Shown here in pieces: positions 28,286 to 38,530 of a DNA stretch of 64,000 nt. The first letter of the stretch is position 1. Each line of letters starts with the position of its first letter. The notes under the pieces are model-generated. The model saw only the letters and a program-made list of their open reading frames with translations, ran no database searches and had not been told where the DNA came from. The translations under genes were made by a program, and so were the position numbers. This DNA comes from Betaproteobacteria bacterium (GTDB lineage: Bacteria > Pseudomonadota > Gammaproteobacteria > Burkholderiales > Thiobacillaceae), in NCBI GenBank assembly GCA_016219425.1, contig JACRNB010000001.1:310001-374000 (forward strand), written 5' to 3'.

Positions 28286-30316
28286 TCACGCCATCCCGTT
28301 ATGCCGCAGCAGCGCGTCGATGGCCGGCTCCCGACCCCGGAAGGCCTTGAACGATTCCAGCGCCGGGCGGCTGCCGCCCTGGGCCAGGATCTCGCTCCAG
28401 AAGCGATGCCCCACCTCGGGGTTGAGCACGCCGCCCACATAGCCCGCCGCCTCTTCCTCGAACAGGCTGTAGGCGTCCGCCGAGAGCACTTCCGCCCACT
28501 TGTAGCTGTAGTAGCCCGCCGCGTAGCCGCCGGCGAAGATGTGGCTGAAGTTGTTGGGGAAGCGGTTGTAGGCGGGGGGGACGACCACCGCGTATTCGCT
28601 ACGCACCTGGTTCAGTAGCGCCAGGGCGTTCTGGCCCGGCGTCTGGTGCAGGCGCATGTCGAACAGCGAGAACTCGATCTGGCGCAGGGTCTGCATCCCG
28701 GCCTGGAAGTTCTTGGCCGCCAGGAGTTTGTCGAACAGCGCCTTGGGCATCTGCGCGCCGGTGTCCACGTGGGCGGTCATGTGCCTGACCACGTCCCACT
28801 CCCAGCAGAAGTTCTCCATGAACTGGCTGGGCAGTTCCACCGCGTCCCATTCCACGCCGCTGATGCCGGAGACGCCCAGGTCTTCCACTCTGGTGAGCAG
28901 GTGGTGCAACCCATGTCCAAACTCGTGGAACAGGGTGATGACATCGTCATGGGTGAGCAGGGCGGGCTTGCCGCCGACGCCCCGGCTGTTGTTGCAGTTG
29001 AGGTAGGCCACCGGGGTTTGCAGGCCCTCCGGCGTGCGCCGGCGGGTGATGGCGTCGTCCATCCAGGCCCCGCCGCGCTTGGTGTCGCGGGCGTGGAGGT
29101 CCAGGTAGAACTGGCCCACCAGATTGCCGGCCTTGTCGTGCAGGGCGTAGAAGCCCACGTCCTCATGCCACACCGGGGCGGCGTCGGGGCGGATCTCCAG
29201 GCCGTAGAGGGTCTCGATGACGCGGAACAGCCCCGCCAGCACCTTGGGTTCCTGGAAGTACTGTTTCACCTCGTTTTCTGAGTAGGCGTAGCGGACCTCG
29301 CGCAGCTTTTCGCTGGCGTAGGCCACGTCCCAGGCTTGCAGGTCGGGCAGGTTCAATTCCTTGGCGGCGAAGGCGCGCAACTCCGCCATGTCCCGCTCGC
29401 CGTAGGGCTTGGCGCGCTGGGCGAGTTGGGTGAGGAATGCCACCACCTGTTCCGGCGTCTCCGCCATCTTGGGCTCCAGGGAGACCTGGGCGTAGGAGTC
29501 GAAGCCCAGCAGCCGCGCCGCCTCGAAGCGCAGCGCCACGATGCGGGCGATGAGGTCGGTGTTGTCCAGGTTCTCCGGGCCGAACTCGGAGGCGCGGGTG
29601 GTGTAGGCGCGGTACATCTCCTCGCGCAGGGCGCGGTTCTCACAGAACTGCATCACGGGGAGGAAGGAGGGGGCTTGCAGATTGAGTTTCCAGCCGGTCT
29701 TTTCTTCGGCGGCGGCCATCTCGGCGAACATGGTCCGGGCGTCCTCTGGCAAACCTGCCAACTCCGCCTCGTTGTCGATGAACTTGCTCCAGGCGTTGGT
29801 GGCGTCCAGCAGGTTTTCCTCGAACTTGGCGGAGTGTTGGGCCAGTTCTTCCTGGATCGCCATGAAGCGCGGTTTTAGCGCCTCCGGCAGTTCCGCGCCG
29901 CCCAGGCGGAAGTCGCGCAGCTCGTTGTCCACGATCTTGCGCCGGGGGGCGGACAGGCCGGGGAATTCAGACGCGGCGGCCAGGGCCTGGTAACGGGCGA
30001 ACAGGCCCTCGTGCTGCCCCAGTTCGGCGTAGTACTGGGTGATCTTGGGCAGGTTGGCGTTGTAGACCTCGCGCAGTTCCGGGCTGTCCAGCACCGAATG
30101 CAGGTGCGAGACCTGGCCCCAGGCGCGGGAGAGGCGCTCACTGGCGTCCTCGAAGGGCTGCACGAAGCTGTCCCAGGTGGGGGCGGCGGTATCGGCTACC
30201 AGACGCGCCACCAGGGCGCGGTTTTCCTCCAGCAACTGGTCGATGGCGGGGGTGACGTATTCGGGGCGGAAATCGGCGTAACGGGGCAGACCGGAGAAGT
30301 CGAGCAGGGGGTTCAT
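28286..30316 (-). CDS. prlC: Oligopeptidase A (M3 family zinc peptidase)
   Basis: 676 aa from ATG 30316 (MNPLLDFSGLP), close to the 680 aa of E. coli PrlC/OpdA. Zinc-binding motif HEFGHGLHH at about residue 464, with downstream glutamate in GVEWDAVELPSQFMENF and the tyrosine/histidine-containing segment GYAAGYYSYKWAEVL. It degrades signal peptides and small peptides in the cytoplasm. An upstream ATG at 30358 exists, but the shorter start agrees better with family N-termini. Confidence 0.93.
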   Translation of the reverse strand: MNPLLDFSGLPRYADFRPEYVTPAIDQLLEENRALVARLVADTAAPTWDSFVQPFEDASERLSRAWGQVSHLHSVLDSPELREVYNANLPKITQYYAELGQHEGLFARYQALAAASEFPGLSAPRRKIVDNELRDFRLGGAELPEALKPRFMAIQEELAQHSAKFEENLLDATNAWSKFIDNEAELAGLPEDARTMFAEMAAAEEKTGWKLNLQAPSFLPVMQFCENRALREEMYRAYTTRASEFGPENLDNTDLIARIVALRFEAARLLGFDSYAQVSLEPKMAETPEQVVAFLTQLAQRAKPYGERDMAELRAFAAKELNLPDLQAWDVAYASEKLREVRYAYSENEVKQYFQEPKVLAGLFRVIETLYGLEIRPDAAPVWHEDVGFYALHDKAGNLVGQFYLDLHARDTKRGGAWMDDAITRRRTPEGLQTPVAYLNCNNSRGVGGKPALLTHDDVITLFHEFGHGLHHLLTRVEDLGVSGISGVEWDAVELPSQFMENFCWEWDVVRHMTAHVDTGAQMPKALFDKLLAAKNFQAGMQTLRQIEFSLFDMRLHQTPGQNALALLNQVRSEYAVVVPPAYNRFPNNFSHIFAGGYAAGYYSYKWAEVLSADAYSLFEEEAAGYVGGVLNPEVGHRFWSEILAQGGSRPALESFKAFRGREPAIDALLRHNGMA

Positions 30317-30409
30317 GGAGCGCCAGGAGGAGAGGAGGTCAGGGGAGTATTTGAGCATTGCGCGGGATTTCAAGGCATATTCCGCACCGCAATAATTTCC
30401 TTCCGCACC

Positions 30410-30940
30410 ATGCCCATCGAACCCTATCGCGGCATCCATCCCAAGCTGGGCCGCAATGTGTACATCCATCCCACCGCCACCATCATCGGCGACGTGATTC
30501 TTGGCGACGAGGTGTCCATCTGGCCCCATGTGGTGATCCGGGGCGACGTCAACAGCATCCGCATCGGGGCCAGGACCAACATCCAGGACAGCAGCATCCT
30601 GCACGTCACCCATCGCCGCGATGAGGCGCATGAAGGCGCGTCCCTGGTGATCGGCGAGCGCGTCACCGTGGGCCATGGCGTGATCCTGCACGGCTGCACG
30701 GTGGGGGATGAATGCCTCATCGGCATGGGGTCGCTGGTGATGGACAGGGCGGTGGTGGAACCTCGCGTCCTGCTCGGGGCCGGTAGTCTGGTTCCGGAGA
30801 AGCGGGTACTGCAAAGCGGCTGGCTCTACCTGGGGCGTCCGGTGCGCCAGGTGCGACGTCTGGATGAGGCGGAACTGGTCTCGTTCCACTATCAGGCGGA
30901 ACGGTATGTGCAGTTGGCTGCGGACTATGCGGCGGCTTGA
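30410..30940 (+). CDS. Gamma-carbonic anhydrase family (left-handed beta-helix) protein
   Basis: 176 aa. Hexapeptide repeats form a left-handed beta-helix (NVYIHPTATIIGDVILGDEVSIWPHVVIRGDVNSIRIGARTNIQDSSI). Zinc-ligand histidines at the family positions lie in HVTHRRD and GHGVILHGCTV. Proteins of this YrdA/CaiE-like group bind metal, but carbonic anhydrase activity is often not shown. ATG 30410 follows CCGCACC with only a weak RBS. It diverges from prlC. Confidence 0.88.
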   Translation: MPIEPYRGIHPKLGRNVYIHPTATIIGDVILGDEVSIWPHVVIRGDVNSIRIGARTNIQDSSILHVTHRRDEAHEGASLVIGERVTVGHGVILHGCTVGDECLIGMGSLVMDRAVVEPRVLLGAGSLVPEKRVLQSGWLYLGRPVRQVRRLDEAELVSFHYQAERYVQLAADYAAA

Positions 30941-31075
30941 TGCGGGGCGGAGCCGCGGCAATTATTACTTGACAGTACTGAAGGCCTATTGGAGTCTCGC
31001 CTCAGGGTGAATGCACCCACTTGGGGCGTCCGGGGTCTGTTCCGGGAAGCCCAAACCAATATAGGAGACGTACTC

Positions 31076-31582
31076 ATGGGAATGTTTGACTGGTTCAAGG
31101 CAATTGCAGGCGGCAAGGGGGAGTCTTCAGATCCCGCCGTCGCGCACGCTGTCGTTGCGGCGGCTGCCGCACCCGTACTGGAAGATGATCCGGACTCCGG
31201 CGTCGTCGCCGGCCTCAATTTCAAGACCGCCATTGATGCGCACATGTTGTGGAAGGCGCGCCTGGAAAAGGTCATCAACGGCACCACGACCGAGCAACTC
31301 AGCGTGGATACCGTGTCGCGCGACGATCAGTGCGTGCTGGGCAAGTGGGTCAACGGGCCCGGTAGCGCAAAGTTTGGTGCGCTGCGGGAGTTTCAGGAGT
31401 TGAAGATGGAACATTCCCGCTTCCATCTGAATGCCGGCGACATCCTGGCGTGCGCCTTGGCGGGGGATAAGAGCGGGGCGGAGTCCCGTTTGCACACCGG
31501 CGATTACGTGCGCGTGTCGGAACGGGTGAAACTGCATCTGGCGCGGTTGTATGTGCAGGTGAGCGGCCAGGGCATCCAGTAA
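31076..31582 (+). CDS. Free-standing CZB (chemoreceptor zinc-binding) domain protein
   Basis: 168 aa. The N-terminal 45 residues are alanine-rich with no domain. Residues about 55-165 match the CZB four-helix bundle: AIDAHMLWKARLEKVINGTT, then DDQCVLGKWVNGPG, then LKMEHSRFHLNAGDILACAL, supplying the 3His/1Cys zinc site. CZB domains usually sit at the C-terminus of chemoreceptors or diguanylate cyclases; here no output domain is attached. AGGAG precedes ATG 31076. A strong terminator follows at 31600-31634, so it appears to be a single-gene transcript. Confidence 0.8.
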   Translation: MGMFDWFKAIAGGKGESSDPAVAHAVVAAAAAPVLEDDPDSGVVAGLNFKTAIDAHMLWKARLEKVINGTTTEQLSVDTVSRDDQCVLGKWVNGPGSAKFGALREFQELKMEHSRFHLNAGDILACALAGDKSGAESRLHTGDYVRVSERVKLHLARLYVQVSGQGIQ

Positions 31583-31599
31583 AGCGACGCCTGAAATAC

Positions 31600-31638
31600 G
31601 AACGGGGCGCGGAGTTCAACTCCGCGCCCCGTTCCTTT
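31600..31638 (+). terminator. Rho-independent terminator after the CZB gene
   Basis: A 17-bp perfect stem (31600-31616 with 31618-31634, one-base core) is followed by CTTTT. It lies between the convergent CZB and CnoX genes and can serve both directions, although only the + strand has a T-run. Confidence 0.85.
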
Positions 31639-31646
31639 TCAGGGCG

Positions 31647-32504
31647 TCAATTCAGCGCGCTGGCCAGCTTGCGCCGGTAGGTGGAGACCACTTCCCCCTG
31701 GCCGCCCAGCAGGGTGAACACGGCGAGGATCTGTTTGCGTGCGGCATCCTCGTTCCAGGTCCGGTCGCGGTGCACGATCTCCAGCAGTTCATCCAGTCCG
31801 GCGGCAGGCTGGCCCTGGCCCACCAGCAGATTGGCCAGGTCGTAGCGGGCCTGGTGGTCGTTGGCGTCGGCGCCGATGCGGGCGCGCAGTGCGTCTGCTG
31901 CGCCGCTGTCGGCCCCGCTGCCGGCAAAGGCCAGTTTGGCCAGGAGTTGCTGCACCCGGCTGCTCGCCTTGTTGTCGGCGGAAAGGCTGTCCAGCAGGCG
32001 TCGGGCCTCGTCGGCCTCGTTCAGTTCCAGCAGAACCTCGGCGGCGTCGATGCGCACGTCTTCATTGCTGATGTCCAGGTTGGAGGCCGCCGCCAGGGTT
32101 TGCATGGCCCCGGCCAGATCGCCCGCCGCCTTCTGCTGGGCTGCCTGGGCGCGCAGTTCATCGGCGGGAGAGGGAATGAGACGGTCCAGAAATTCGCGCA
32201 CGGCGGATTCCGGCAGGGCGCCGGAGAACTCGTCCACGATGCGGCCCTGGTATACCGCCTTCACGTTGGGGATGCCGCGCACGCCGAACTGGGCCGCCAG
32301 CTCCTGGTTCTGGTCCGAGTTGACCTTGGCGAGGAGAAACTTGCCCTCGTACTCCGCTGCCAGCTTTTCCAGGATGGGTTTCAGCGCCTTGCAGGGGCCG
32401 CACCACTCGGCCCAGAAGTCCACCACCACGGGGGTGTGCTGGGAGGCTTCCATCACCTGTTGCTGGAAGTTGGCGGCGTCGACGTCGAAGGAATGGGGGC
32501 TCAT
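31647..32504 (-). CDS. cnoX: CnoX-type thioredoxin-TPR protein with CGPC active site
   Basis: 285 aa. Thioredoxin domain (1-110) with VVDFWAEWCGPCKALKPIL and the cis-proline FGVRGIPNVKAV. A tetratricopeptide-like C-terminal half follows (LAGAMQTLAAASNLDISNEDVRIDAAEVLLELNEADEARRLL). Matches the co-chaperone CnoX with a full dithiol site, as in Caulobacter. ATG 32504 begins MSPHSFDVDAANFQQ. A BIME-like repeat (32516-32571) separates it from purB upstream. Confidence 0.9.
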   Translation of the reverse strand: MSPHSFDVDAANFQQQVMEASQHTPVVVDFWAEWCGPCKALKPILEKLAAEYEGKFLLAKVNSDQNQELAAQFGVRGIPNVKAVYQGRIVDEFSGALPESAVREFLDRLIPSPADELRAQAAQQKAAGDLAGAMQTLAAASNLDISNEDVRIDAAEVLLELNEADEARRLLDSLSADNKASSRVQQLLAKLAFAGSGADSGAADALRARIGADANDHQARYDLANLLVGQGQPAAGLDELLEIVHRDRTWNEDAARKQILAVFTLLGGQGEVVSTYRRKLASALN

Positions 32505-32515
32505 GGCAGCTTCCT

Positions 32516-32571
32516 GTAGCGCCGGCATCCTTGCCGGCATGGGAAAGAGCCGGCAAGGATGCCGGCGCTAC
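32516..32571. repeat. BIME-like pair of GTAG REP units
   Basis: GTAGCGCCGGCATCCTTGCC (from 32516) faces its own reverse complement ending CTAC at 32571, with GGCATGGGAAAGAGCC between. It fills the gap between purB and cnoX. Same family as the elements at 46608-46677 and 56166-56197. Confidence 0.8.
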
Positions 32572-32573
32572 GT

Positions 32574-34097
<1,524 letters not shown>

Positions 34098-34694
34098 TCA
34101 CGCCGGCCTCCGATCCAGCAGCGCCTGGGCGATGGTCATGCCATCCACATGTTCCAGCTCGCCTCCGGCGGGCAGGCCGCGCGCGATGCGGGAGACCTGG
34201 AGGCCGCGCGCCTTGAGCAGTTCGCCGGCGTAGTGCGCGGTGGCCTCGCCCTCGGCGGTGAAGTTGGTGGCCAGGATCACCTCCTCGGTCACGCCGTCCT
34301 GGGCGCGCGCGATGAGGCGTTCCAGTCCGATCTCGCGCGGGCCGATGCCATCCAGCGGCGAGAGGCGGCCCATGAGCACGAAGTAGAGGCCCTTGTAGGC
34401 GTGGGTCTCTTCCAGCCGGTTGAGGTCGGCGGGCATCTCCACCACGCACAGTTGGCGTCCGTCGCGCCGGGGGCTGGCGCACACCTCGCACACCGGCGAT
34501 TCGGAGAAATTGTTGCAGCGCTGGCAGTGGTGCAGGCGGTCCAGCGCCAGGGTCAGGCTGCCTGCCAGCCGCGCCGCCCCGCCCCGGTCGCGTTGCAGCA
34601 GGTGATAAGCCATGCGCGCGGCGGACTTCGGCCCCACGCCGGGCAGGGCGCGCAGGGCGTCGATCAGGGTTTCGAGGGAGGAGGGGAGGGGCAT
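34098..34694 (-). CDS. recR: Recombination protein RecR
   Basis: 198 aa. Helix-hairpin-helix start ([19 protein letters not shown]), four-cysteine zinc finger ([17 protein letters not shown]), Toprim domain ([38 protein letters not shown]) and C-terminal ATP-like motif. Acts with RecO/RecF at gapped DNA. The order dnaX-ebfC-recR on one strand is the classical cluster. Confidence 0.96.
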   Translation of the reverse strand: MPLPSSLETLIDALRALPGVGPKSAARMAYHLLQRDRGGAARLAGSLTLALDRLHHCQRCNNFSESPVCEVCASPRRDGRQLCVVEMPADLNRLEETHAYKGLYFVLMGRLSPLDGIGPREIGLERLIARAQDGVTEEVILATNFTAEGEATAHYAGELLKARGLQVSRIARGLPAGGELEHVDGMTIAQALLDRRPA

Positions 34695-34702
34695 GAAACT
34701 AA

Positions 34703-34776
34703 GTAGCCCGGATGCAGGCCGCAGGCTGGAATCCGGGGCCGTGGACCTGGATTCCGCTACGCTGCATCCAGGCTAC
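34703..34776. repeat. Head-to-head GTAG REP pair
   Basis: GTAGCCCGGATGCAG starts at 34703 and its near-complement CTGCATCCAGGCTAC ends at 34776, both followed inward by GGAATCC-type sequence. It fills most of the gap between recR and ebfC. Confidence 0.75.
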
Positions 34777-34780
34777 GGAA

Positions 34781-35107
34781 TCAGAACGGCAGTTTGAAGC
34801 CGGGCGGCAGGGGCAGGCCGGCGGTGGCGGCGGACATCTTTTCCGACACCATCGTCTCCACCTTGCGCACGGCGTCGTTGACGGCGGCGGCCACCAGGTC
34901 TTCCAGCATGTCCTTGTCGTCGGCGAGCAGGGAAGGGTCGATGCTGAGGCGGCGCACGACGTATTTGCCGGTCATCACCACGGTGACCAGACCGGCGCCG
35001 GCGGCGCCTTCCACTTCCATTTCCGCCATCTTGGCCTGGAGCTTCTGCATGTTGTCCTGCATCTGCTGGGCCTGTTTCATCAGGTTGCCGAGTCCGCCTT
35101 TGATCAT
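34781..35107 (-). CDS. ebfC: Nucleoid-associated protein EbfC/YbaB
   Basis: 108 aa with the family's glutamine/methionine-rich coiled coil ([43 protein letters not shown]) and terminal PPGFKLPF. Binds DNA as a dimer. Starts 9 bp after the dnaX stop; with dnaX and recR forms the conserved dnaX-ebfC-recR operon. Confidence 0.95.
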   Translation of the reverse strand: MIKGGLGNLMKQAQQMQDNMQKLQAKMAEMEVEGAAGAGLVTVVMTGKYVVRRLSIDPSLLADDKDMLEDLVAAAVNDAVRKVETMVSEKMSAATAGLPLPPGFKLPF

Positions 35108-35116
35108 GTCGCTGTC

Positions 35117-36924
35117 CTAGTTGTCCGTGCCCGTGAGGGGGCGAATGTTGCTGAGGGTGGCTCCGCAGTCGCGCACCAGGGTCTGCACGAAGGGATCGTT
35201 GTGGATGGCTGTCTCCGTCTCCGCCTGGCGCTGCGCCGCCTCCCGCGCACGGGCGGCGGCGGGGGTGGCGGCGACCGTCTCGGCGGTGAGGTCGATCTCG
35301 ATCTTGACCGCCGCGCCCAGATGTTCCGTCAGGGCCGCCTTGAGCTTGTCGCCGAAACTGTTCAGCAGGGGCTTGTGGACCTCGGGCAGGCGCAGGCGCA
35401 GGGCGTGCGCGTCGCGGGCGACCAATTCGCAGTGCATGGCGAGCTGGCGCACCAGGCCGGGGAGGGATTCGGCGAGGGCGCGCCAATCCGTATCAAGCCC
35501 CTCCCCCCTAGAGGGGGAGGGGTTGGGGACCAGCCCGGAGGGCGCAGGACGCGACGTAGTCGCGGTCCCGAGCGGAGCGAGGGATGGGCCATCGGCCCAC
35601 AGAGGGGGAGGCGAGCGCAGCTCGCCGCAGGCTGCGCCTGCTCCACCCTCTCCCTGCCCTCCCCCCCCAAGGGGGAGGGTTCTGATTTGGGGTTCGTTGG
35701 CGGCTTGGGCGACGGGGCTGGGGCGGGGGCTGGGGCGCCGGGGCGGGGGGGGGGGGGGGGGGCGGGTTGCGGGCGCGCGGACGTGGCGGCGGCGGGATTC
35801 CCGCCTGCGCCGGATTGACGTGCGCCAGGCGGCAGCGGCTCGCCGGGCGCGAAGGCCAGCATGCGCAGCAGAGTCATGGAGAAACCGGCGTACTCGTCCG
35901 GCGCCCATTCCAGGTCGCGCCGGCCCAGGGTGGCGATCTGATAGAAGAGTTGCACCGTCTCCGGGTCCAGTCGTCGGCCCAGGTCGAACAGGCGCTCGCG
36001 TTCGGGGGCGTCTTCGCTCACCGCCTCGGGCACGGTCTGGGCCAGGGCGATCTGGTGCAGCAGGCCCGCCAGATCCTGCAAGGCGGCGTCGAACGAGAAA
36101 CCGCGCGCCGCCAGTTCGTCCGCCTCGCGCAGCACGCGCGCGCCGTCCTGGTCGGCCAGGGCCTCCAGCACCGGCAGCAGGTAGGCCTGGTCGATCACCC
36201 CCAGCATGGCGCGGGTGTCGTCTTCCTTGATCGCGCCGCTGCCGTAGGCGATGGCCTGGTCGGTGAGCGAGAGGGCGTCGCGCATGCTGCCGGCGGCGGC
36301 GCGGGCCAGCAGGCCGAGCGCGCCCGGCTCGAATGGCACGGCCTCCGCCTCCAGCACGTTCTTCAGATGGCCGGCGACATGGCCGGGCGGCATCTGCTTG
36401 AGATTGAACTGGAGACAGCGGGAGAGCACCGTCACCGGCACCTTCTGCGGGTCGGTGGTGGCGAGGATGAAGATGACGTGGCCGGGCGGCTCCTCCAGCG
36501 TCTTCAACATGGCGTTGAAGGCGTTCTTCGAGAGCATGTGCACTTCGTCGATGATGTAGACCTTGTAGCGCCCGGCGGTGGGGGCGTACATGGCGTTCTC
36601 CAGGATCTCGCGCATGTTGTCGACGCCAGTGTTGGAGGCGGCGTCGAGCTCGATCAGGTCCACGAAGCGTCCGCTGTCGATCTCGCGGCAGGCGGCGCAC
36701 TGGCCGCAGGGTTCGGCGGTGACGCCGGGTTCACAGTTGAGGCACTTGGCGAGGATGCGCGCCAGGGTGGTCTTGCCCACGCCGCGCGTGCCGGTGAACA
36801 GGTAAGCGTGATGCAGCCGCCCGGTGGACAGGGCGTTGGACAGCGCCCGCACCACATGTTCCTGCCCGACCAACTGGTCAAAGCGACGGGGACGCCACTT
36901 GCGGGCAAGGACTTGATGGCTCAT
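35117..36924 (-). CDS. dnaX: DNA polymerase III subunit tau/gamma, reading frame broken in the linker
   Basis: The N-terminal part (from ATG 36924) has the AAA+ clamp-loader domains: Walker A GTRGVGKTTL, zinc module CLNCEPGVTAEPCGQCAAC, Walker B VYIIDEVHML, SRC motif. This frame continues to a stop at 35362, where it ends in repeat-derived sequence (520 aa, gamma-like). The tau C-terminal domain (DTDWRALAESLPGLVRQLAMHCELV... to FVQTLVRDCGATLSNIRPL, stop 35117) is intact but in the -1 frame. The switch must occur in the shared open zone around a run of 18 G (35745-35762 on the + strand; C on the coding strand). A repeat-like insert (about 35495-35690) lies within the linker. It is either a true frameshift (slippage or programmed) or a homopolymer sequencing error. 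Confidence 0.85.
35490..35695. repeat. Repeat-rich insertion inside the dnaX linker
   Basis: A chain of palindromes: CCCTCCCCCTAGAGGGGGAGGG near 35497-35521, GCGACGTAGTCGC, GGGCCATCGGCCC, GGCGAGCGCAGCTCGCC and CCCTCCCCCCCCAAGGGGGAGGG near 35666-35690. Translated in the tau frame it gives the low-complexity segment RTLPLGGGGQGEGG...NPSPSRGEG, unlike family linkers. It resembles the intergenic element at 33988-34069. Boundaries are approximate and no clear target duplication is seen. Confidence 0.65.
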
Positions 36925-36959
36925 GGGGCGGCGGGCGTAGAGGTGTTGGGGTGGCGAGC

Positions 36960-37056
36960 CTGACCCCCGGCACTGGCATCGGCGGCTGTGGCTGCTTCCT
37001 TCCGGACCTGACCAGGTTCACTGCTTAGCCATGCGGGGAGGCCCGCCGGGGGCAAT
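36960..37056 (-). ncRNA. ffs: Small SRP RNA (4.5S RNA)
   Basis: On the minus strand the conserved domain IV core GGTCAGGTCCGGAAGGAAGC (about 37012 down to 36990) is flanked by complementary arms: GCCCCCGGC near 37053-37045 pairs with GCCGGGGGT near 36971-36963. It is the RNA of the signal recognition particle, partner of Ffh. It lies directly upstream of dnaX, as in many beta- and gammaproteobacteria. Exact ends are approximate. Confidence 0.92.
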
Positions 37057-37097
37057 GTTACCTCAGAAGGGAGGGCGCTACCTTTCCAGCGCCGGCG

Positions 37098-37133
37098 GGC
37101 GCCCGTCAGGCGGATGGCATTGCTCATGGTGAT
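37098..37133. repeat. 36-bp direct repeat, left copy (fic HTH fragment)
   Basis: GGCGCCCGTCAGGCGGATGG... matches 40313-40348 at 35 of 36 positions. On the minus strand it encodes ITMSNAIRLTGA, matching ITMSDAIRLTGA near the C-terminus of the Fic protein at 40214-41263. It is a leftover of a fic-like gene beside the SRP RNA. Confidence 0.85.
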
Positions 37134-38095
37134 CATTCCGTGTCGTTTGAGCGCATGCACATCAACGCATTGCGAGTGTTGTTGTGTTCAAGCTGGTCCA
37201 GCCACCACTGCAACGCCCGGCCACGTGAAGTTGTCGGTGTCTTGCGCCAGGCGTAGCTGGCATGCACCTGATGTTCCTGGCGTTCCACCCGTTTTGCCAC
37301 CAGGCGTCCCGTTTCGATATAGGGCTGGGCAAGTCCTTCCGGCAAAAAGCCACAGCCCAATCCACGCAGTTGGGCCTCCAGTTTTGCCTGCATCGTGGTG
37401 ACGGTAAAAACATCCTGCCCACCGAGCAAGCCGACCGTCAGACCACTGCCGCGTTGAACCGAGTCGGCCGCTGCAACGATGCGATGTTGACGGATGACCT
37501 GATCGGTCAAGGGCTCTGGCGCTTTTGCCAGTGAGTGGTGGGGCGCAACGGCAAACACAAAACGCTGGGCGCCCAATGGCTTCATTTGCAGTCCCGCATT
37601 GGCGGTCGCATCCACCACCACGCCAAGCGCCAGATCGGCCAGCCCCGAGGTCAGCGCATCCAGCGTTCCTGACAGGGTTTCCGCCCGTATCCGCAATCTG
37701 GTCGGCGGGTTGAGGGCAAAGAAAGCCTCGCACAGCTCCATCACCGTCGTGCGGTTGATGATGCTGTCGACCGCGACCGTGAATTGCGCCTCCCAACCGG
37801 TGGCGACCCGTTTGACGCGGTTGGCCACCGCGTCGATCTCCGCCAGCAGGCGTTGCCCTTCGCGGATCAGCTCCGAGCCGGCTTCCGTCAGGCGCGCCTG
37901 CCTTGAGCTGCGGTCGAACAACAGGACATCGAGGGCGTCCTCGATCTGCCTGACCCGATAAGTCAGGGCGCTGGGCGCCATACCGCGCGCTCTGGCTGCT
38001 GCTGCAAAGCTGCCGCTATCCGCAATCCGCTGCAACATGACCAAGGCTTCAGGGGTCAGGACGTCTCTGGGGGCGCCTTTTATTTCATTTTTCAT
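37133..38095 (-). CDS. LysR-family transcriptional regulator
   Basis: 320 aa. N-terminal winged helix-turn-helix (TPEALVMLQRIADSGSFAAAARARGMAPSALTYRVRQIEDAL) and an effector-binding domain (about 95-300). It diverges from the YceI/flavodoxin genes and probably regulates them. A dyad TCATT-N7-AATGA (38108-38124) lies 12 bp upstream of its start, a plausible LysR operator with autoregulation. Its stop codon falls at the edge of the 36-bp fic repeat, so its last residues may be altered by the recombination that placed it there. Confidence 0.9.
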   Translation of the reverse strand: MKNEIKGAPRDVLTPEALVMLQRIADSGSFAAAARARGMAPSALTYRVRQIEDALDVLLFDRSSRQARLTEAGSELIREGQRLLAEIDAVANRVKRVATGWEAQFTVAVDSIINRTTVMELCEAFFALNPPTRLRIRAETLSGTLDALTSGLADLALGVVVDATANAGLQMKPLGAQRFVFAVAPHHSLAKAPEPLTDQVIRQHRIVAAADSVQRGSGLTVGLLGGQDVFTVTTMQAKLEAQLRGLGCGFLPEGLAQPYIETGRLVAKRVERQEHQVHASYAWRKTPTTSRGRALQWWLDQLEHNNTRNALMCMRSNDTE

Positions 38096-38107
38096 GCCGA
38101 TAACCGT

Positions 38108-38124
38108 TCATTTTATTTGAATGA
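38108..38124. promoter_or_regulatory. Candidate LysR-type operator
   Basis: Dyad TCATT (38108-38112) and AATGA (38120-38124) with a 7-bp centre, between the LysR start at 38095 and the YceI-fragment gene at 38225. Position and T-N11-A-like geometry fit a LysR box. No clear -35/-10 pair was identified. Confidence 0.4.
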
Positions 38125-38224
38125 TGTCATCAAACCGGCTGGATCTCAAAGACCCTCCGGAGCCCTAAAGTTCAGCCATGCAATCGCTACACCCAAACAC
38201 GGACTCAACCGAGGAGCACTCAAC

Positions 38225-38530
38225 ATGCTGACCTTCGATGTCGAACTGGCGAGCATCGATGCTGGCTCTAGCGAGGCCGACGAAGAAGTCGCCGGCAAGC
38301 TCAGCACCAAGGCGTTTCCGTCCGCCCGTTTGGTCTCTGGCAACGTCAAAACACTCAGTGGAAACCGCTACGAAGTGGCCGGGCAATTGACCGTCAAGGG
38401 CAAGACGCAGGATGTGGTCGTACCCGCTACCTTCACCCCCCAGGGCAATAGTGGCGTGTTCGATGGCAGGTTCACGATTCGTCGCCAACAGCAAGTAACC
38501 CACCCCACCCATCAGGAGAAAGCGCCATGA
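38225..38530 (+). pseudogene. Truncated YceI-family gene
   Basis: 101 codons from ATG 38225, which has GAGGAG 9 bases upstream and so may still be translated. The peptide contains the middle of a YceI lipocalin-like domain (MLTFDVELASIDAG, GNRYEVAGQLTVKGKTQDVVVPATF, GVFDGRFTIRR). It lacks the N-terminal strands and the C-terminal strands that normally follow FTIRR. The tail QQQVTHPTHQEKAP is not family-like. It overlaps the start of the intact YceI gene by 4 bp. Probably a deletion remnant. Confidence 0.75.

Noticed and set aside
30962-31000. TTGACA promoter before the CZB gene
   Set aside because: A -35-like TTGACA is present near 30969, but no -10 at the right distance.
36921-37160. Small minus-strand frame across the SRP RNA
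   Set aside because: Runs through the SRP RNA; only the fic-derived part is meaningful and is listed as a repeat.
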